A stretch of DNA of 64,000 bases. Source: Acetivibrio alkalicellulosi. Lineage in GTDB: Bacteria; Bacillota; Clostridia; Acetivibrionales; Acetivibrionaceae. The translations under genes were made by a program, and so were the position numbers. Within the stretch, counting starts at the first letter, position 1. Each line of letters opens with the position of its first letter. Location: assembly GCA_008125075.1 (NCBI GenBank), contig VLTH01000003.1, positions 394,618-458,617 on the forward strand, in the 5' to 3' direction. The notes under the pieces are model-generated. The model saw only the letters and a program-made list of their open reading frames with translations. It ran no database searches and was not told the origin of the DNA. Of this stretch, positions 61,729-64,000 are shown one piece after another.

Positions 61729-62628
61729 ATGAGTAAAATATTTTTGTTAATAGTATTAATACTATTATTATTTTTTGGATGTACAAGTGAGAAAAATAAT
61801 TTATATGAGTCTAATTCAGAAGTCTTAGTTGATGATGAGACTACAATAGAAAATGAAGAAGATTTAATAAACAGCATGAAAAATGAAAGTAGAGGAGACT
61901 TAAATGATATATTAGATAATGATAAAAAATCAGAAATTGATGATAAGGGACATATTCAAGATTCTGTTTTAGAAAAGTTAGAGTTAAAGGATTTAAGAGA
62001 AATCTATCATATGGAAGAGGATAAAGTTTTATATAATGTTAAAGATGTTCAAAGAGCTATGAAAAAAGAGTGGGATAATATTACAGGAGGAGAACCTTTA
62101 ATAATTGCTCAAATAGAAGCAACTCCAGAAAGGTTTAGTTATTTTTCAGGTATAAAAATGTCACCCTGTGAAACAAAGATTTTTTTTGGAATAACTCACT
62201 ATATTGTAGCAATAGACAATACACTTACAGGAGTAATAGATATTAATACAGATGAAATAATGTTTATTGATAATAAAGTTAAAAGAGGAGCAATAACAAA
62301 AAGGGGAATTTCCTGGTCTCCTGATGGCAGAAATGTTTTATATACATTGTCTTGTGCAGCGGGGATTAAAGCTTTTTATGTTGATAACATAGAAAATGGT
62401 GCAAATAAATTGACAATTTTAGACAAAACTTTACTTAAAGAAGATTTAGAAGAAGAACAATATGGAAAATATGAACCCAATGATTGGGGAACATTTGAAA
62501 AAATTCAGTGGAATGATAATAATACAATTAAATTTGAAATGTATTATAAGGAAAAAAATGAATATGTAACCAGAGTAATAGATATAAACAAATCAGGTTT
62601 TGATAAATTGTTTTATGTGAATAATTAA
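61729..62628 (+). CDS. Lipoprotein with beta-propeller-like segment
   Basis: A 299-residue lipoprotein: signal peptide with lipobox FFGC, an acidic low-complexity spacer of about 80 residues, then a folded domain with SYFSGIKMSPCETKIFFG and ISWSPDGRNVLYTLS, the strand pattern of WD40/TolB-like propeller blades. Only about two blades are visible. ATG 61729 is preferred for its AAAGGAG site; ATG 61678 has none. It follows the AI-2E gene by 57 bases. Function unknown. Confidence 0.7.
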   Translation: MSKIFLLIVLILLLFFGCTSEKNNLYESNSEVLVDDETTIENEEDLINSMKNESRGDLNDILDNDKKSEIDDKGHIQDSVLEKLELKDLREIYHMEEDKVLYNVKDVQRAMKKEWDNITGGEPLIIAQIEATPERFSYFSGIKMSPCETKIFFGITHYIVAIDNTLTGVIDINTDEIMFIDNKVKRGAITKRGISWSPDGRNVLYTLSCAAGIKAFYVDNIENGANKLTILDKTLLKEDLEEEQYGKYEPNDWGTFEKIQWNDNNTIKFEMYYKEKNEYVTRVIDINKSGFDKLFYVNN

Positions 62629-62694
62629 GAGCTTAGTATAAATTACATATGAACCTAAGCTATACTATAGTTAAGATGTTATTTAAAATGTATC

Positions 62695-62928
62695 TTAATC
62701 AACATCCTTTTTTCCGTGGACTGTTTTTTGAATTTCCATCATAAATTCTTGCATTTCCAATAATAAATCCCTAACAATCTTGGGAATATTAGTTAAAGTA
62801 TATGAATGAAAATATGCAAAAGCCTCTAGCATAGATACATTAGCTAAAGCATCTCTAGATATTATACAATGGAAAGTATCTGATGATAAATATGAGATTG
62901 ATATAGCACAATGATAACCCTGAAGTTG
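62695..62928 (-). pseudogene. Remnant of a helical protein gene
   Basis: On the minus strand 77 codons are open, ending at TAA (62695). The end reads LEAFAYFHSYTLTNIPKIVR followed by a stretch rich in Leu, Glu and Met. A stop codon lies just upstream, there is no start codon with a ribosome site, and the first Met is at codon 33. A frame this long without a stop is unlikely by chance in such AT-rich DNA, so it is probably the 3' end of a decayed gene. The family is not recognised. 62929-63238 is otherwise empty. Confidence 0.4.
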
Positions 62929-63238
62929 AAATTACAATAAAATGTAAAAACTCATAAGAATAATTTAATTCTGCCAAATTAGCATTTTTAATTATTAAAC
63001 TAAAAATTTTATTAGAAAATCTGAATAACTGTTAAATCAGTCTCGAGTTCTCCAATATGTATAAACAAATTACGCAATTAACCGATATTTCCTATATAAG
63101 TGTTAAAGAGGGTTGGGTAATGTTTTATTCATAGAATGATAGTAAAACATTTATTTAAGTTTTAAAAAGAAGCTTACTAAATATAGATTCCAGTAAAATA
63201 AGAGTCTTCTTTAACCCAAAAGATATGGAGGAGTTGAC

Positions 63239-63751
63239 ATGAAAGGTAGCATATGTTTAGTAGATGTAGATGATGATAGATTTCTTGTTTTGCTATTTAG
63301 AAAAAATAAAGATGGAACTATTATTGCTATGCGTTTAAAAAAATATGAAAACAAAAATGAAAAAGATACAGTTTATATTGGAAAACCAGATGGGCTAAAG
63401 TCGGAACTTGTTGTAATTACATCAGAATTGTACAATGTTAATTTAAAAGATATTGTCAAGAAAATAATGGTAATTAACAAAGAGAAGCTTAAGGAAATTG
63501 CAATAGAGTATACTAAGTTACATGAAAAAGATAAGCTGTTACATGAAGAAATGCACAAAATTAAGAAAAAAATTGCACTTGCCCAAATTAATAATGTTAG
63601 TTATTCGAAGCTAGAAAAGAGGCTAGATTATATTTTGAAAGAGTTAAAATATGATAGCAAGCCAAATCAATTTAAGAAGCCCTATAAAAATTTCAGAGAG
63701 GTTCCGACAAATGGATACATCAAAGTGTATCGTGGTGGCCGTGGTGGTTGA
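63239..63751 (+). CDS. Unknown protein with basic Gly-Arg tail
   Basis: A 170-residue soluble protein. Residues 1-60 are beta-rich (SICLVDVDDDRFLVLLF, TIIAMRLKKYE), 85-135 form a charged coiled coil, and the tail is basic with Tyr and Gly (YIKVYRGGRGG). No known domain is evident. GGAGGAG stands before the ATG. A long AT-rich gap precedes it, so it is probably transcribed alone. A nucleic-acid-binding role for the tail would be a guess. Confidence 0.65.
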   Translation: MKGSICLVDVDDDRFLVLLFRKNKDGTIIAMRLKKYENKNEKDTVYIGKPDGLKSELVVITSELYNVNLKDIVKKIMVINKEKLKEIAIEYTKLHEKDKLLHEEMHKIKKKIALAQINNVSYSKLEKRLDYILKELKYDSKPNQFKKPYKNFREVPTNGYIKVYRGGRGG

Positions 63752-63864
63752 TACTTTTAATGAAGTAGAAATTTTGATAAACTTGAAATCGCAATTCAGT
63801 TGCCTGAAAATAAAAATTGGATTGTTGTAAATGATAATATGAAAATGCACAAAAATTATAAAGT

Positions 63865-63891
63865 AAAAGTGCACAATTTTGTGCACTTTTT
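63865..63891 (+). terminator. Terminator near the window end
   Basis: AAAAGTGCACAA / TTGTGCACTTTT with a two-base loop and a T run, about 110 bases after the preceding stop codon. Confidence 0.85.
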
Positions 63892-63956
63892 GCTGGTAAT
63901 TAAAGAGTTTAAACGTTGTAATATTAAAACAATTAATGGAAAGGGTGTGCATTTTA

Positions 63957-64000
63957 GTGAATTTTGAATGTGTCAATCAAACAGAAACTGAGCTGGAAAA
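63957..64000 (+). CDS. Start of an unidentified gene, cut by window end
   Basis: A GTG preceded by AAAGGGTG at nine bases opens a frame (VNFECVNQTETELE) that runs off the window. Fourteen codons are too few to name it. Its position after a terminator and with a proper ribosome site makes it a plausible gene start. Confidence 0.4.
   Translation, partial: MNFECVNQTETELE

Overview
The window is AT-rich chromosomal DNA from an endospore-forming, Gram-positive clostridium, most likely a plant-fibre degrader. Sporulation genes (spoVM, spoIVA, ylbJ, a ytvI-like gene) and low-GC Firmicute gene neighbours (coaD/ylbJ, der-plsY-gpsA-spoIVA, spoVM next to rpmB) place it in the Clostridia. A family 3 cellulose-binding module, two CBM4_9-type modules and a CE7 acetyl-xylan esterase point to cellulose and xylan. 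I see no rRNA, tRNA, CRISPR array, prophage or insertion sequence.

Layout. 1-14.2 kb is mostly housekeeping: glgA (lacking about its first two residues), nth, a membrane GAF-GGDEF protein, the 23-codon spoVM gene, rpmB, recG, rsmD, coaD, ylbJ, a LOR-family gene and a DegS/DegU-like pair. 14.4-23.6 kb is a Tad (type IVc) pilus cluster: three Flp-type pilins, two TadE/TadG-like proteins, CpaB, a TadZ with an N-terminal receiver domain, CpaF, TadB, TadC and a secreted helical protein. A triplicated 99-bp palindromic repeat lies between tadZ and cpaF. Just downstream, on the opposite strand, a cyclic-di-GMP-I riboswitch has its own promoter and a terminator-like stem but no visible gene to control. 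24.2-36.1 kb holds a phosphohexomutase, dnaE, the TRAP gene mtrB, pfkA, a thioesterase, a polar amino acid ABC transporter and a UxaC-like protein. The binding protein of that transporter has its two lobes in swapped order.

36.3-45.6 kb is the most unusual block. Three secreted paralogues of about 850-890 residues share a von Willebrand A domain that is interrupted, right after the first metal-site motif, by a beta-solenoid-like insert of about 250 residues. Their N-terminal carbohydrate-binding modules differ (CBM4_9, CBM3, CBM4_9), and a stalk-domain protein lies between the second and third. 45.7-64 kb holds a chemoreceptor, the CE7 esterase, a DUF177-rpmF unit, a DUF512 protein, der, plsY, gpsA, spoIVA, a sugar-type binding lipoprotein, mutS2, a ytvI-like gene, a lipoprotein, a decayed gene and a protein of unknown function.

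Connections (inference). The diguanylate cyclase, riboswitch, Tad pilus, DegS/DegU pair, chemoreceptor and carbohydrate-binding surface proteins fit a cell that switches between moving and adhering to fibre. SpoVM and SpoIVA are known partners at the forespore surface. Several families of about 55-200 bp palindromic repeats are scattered between genes and in places form part of operon leaders.
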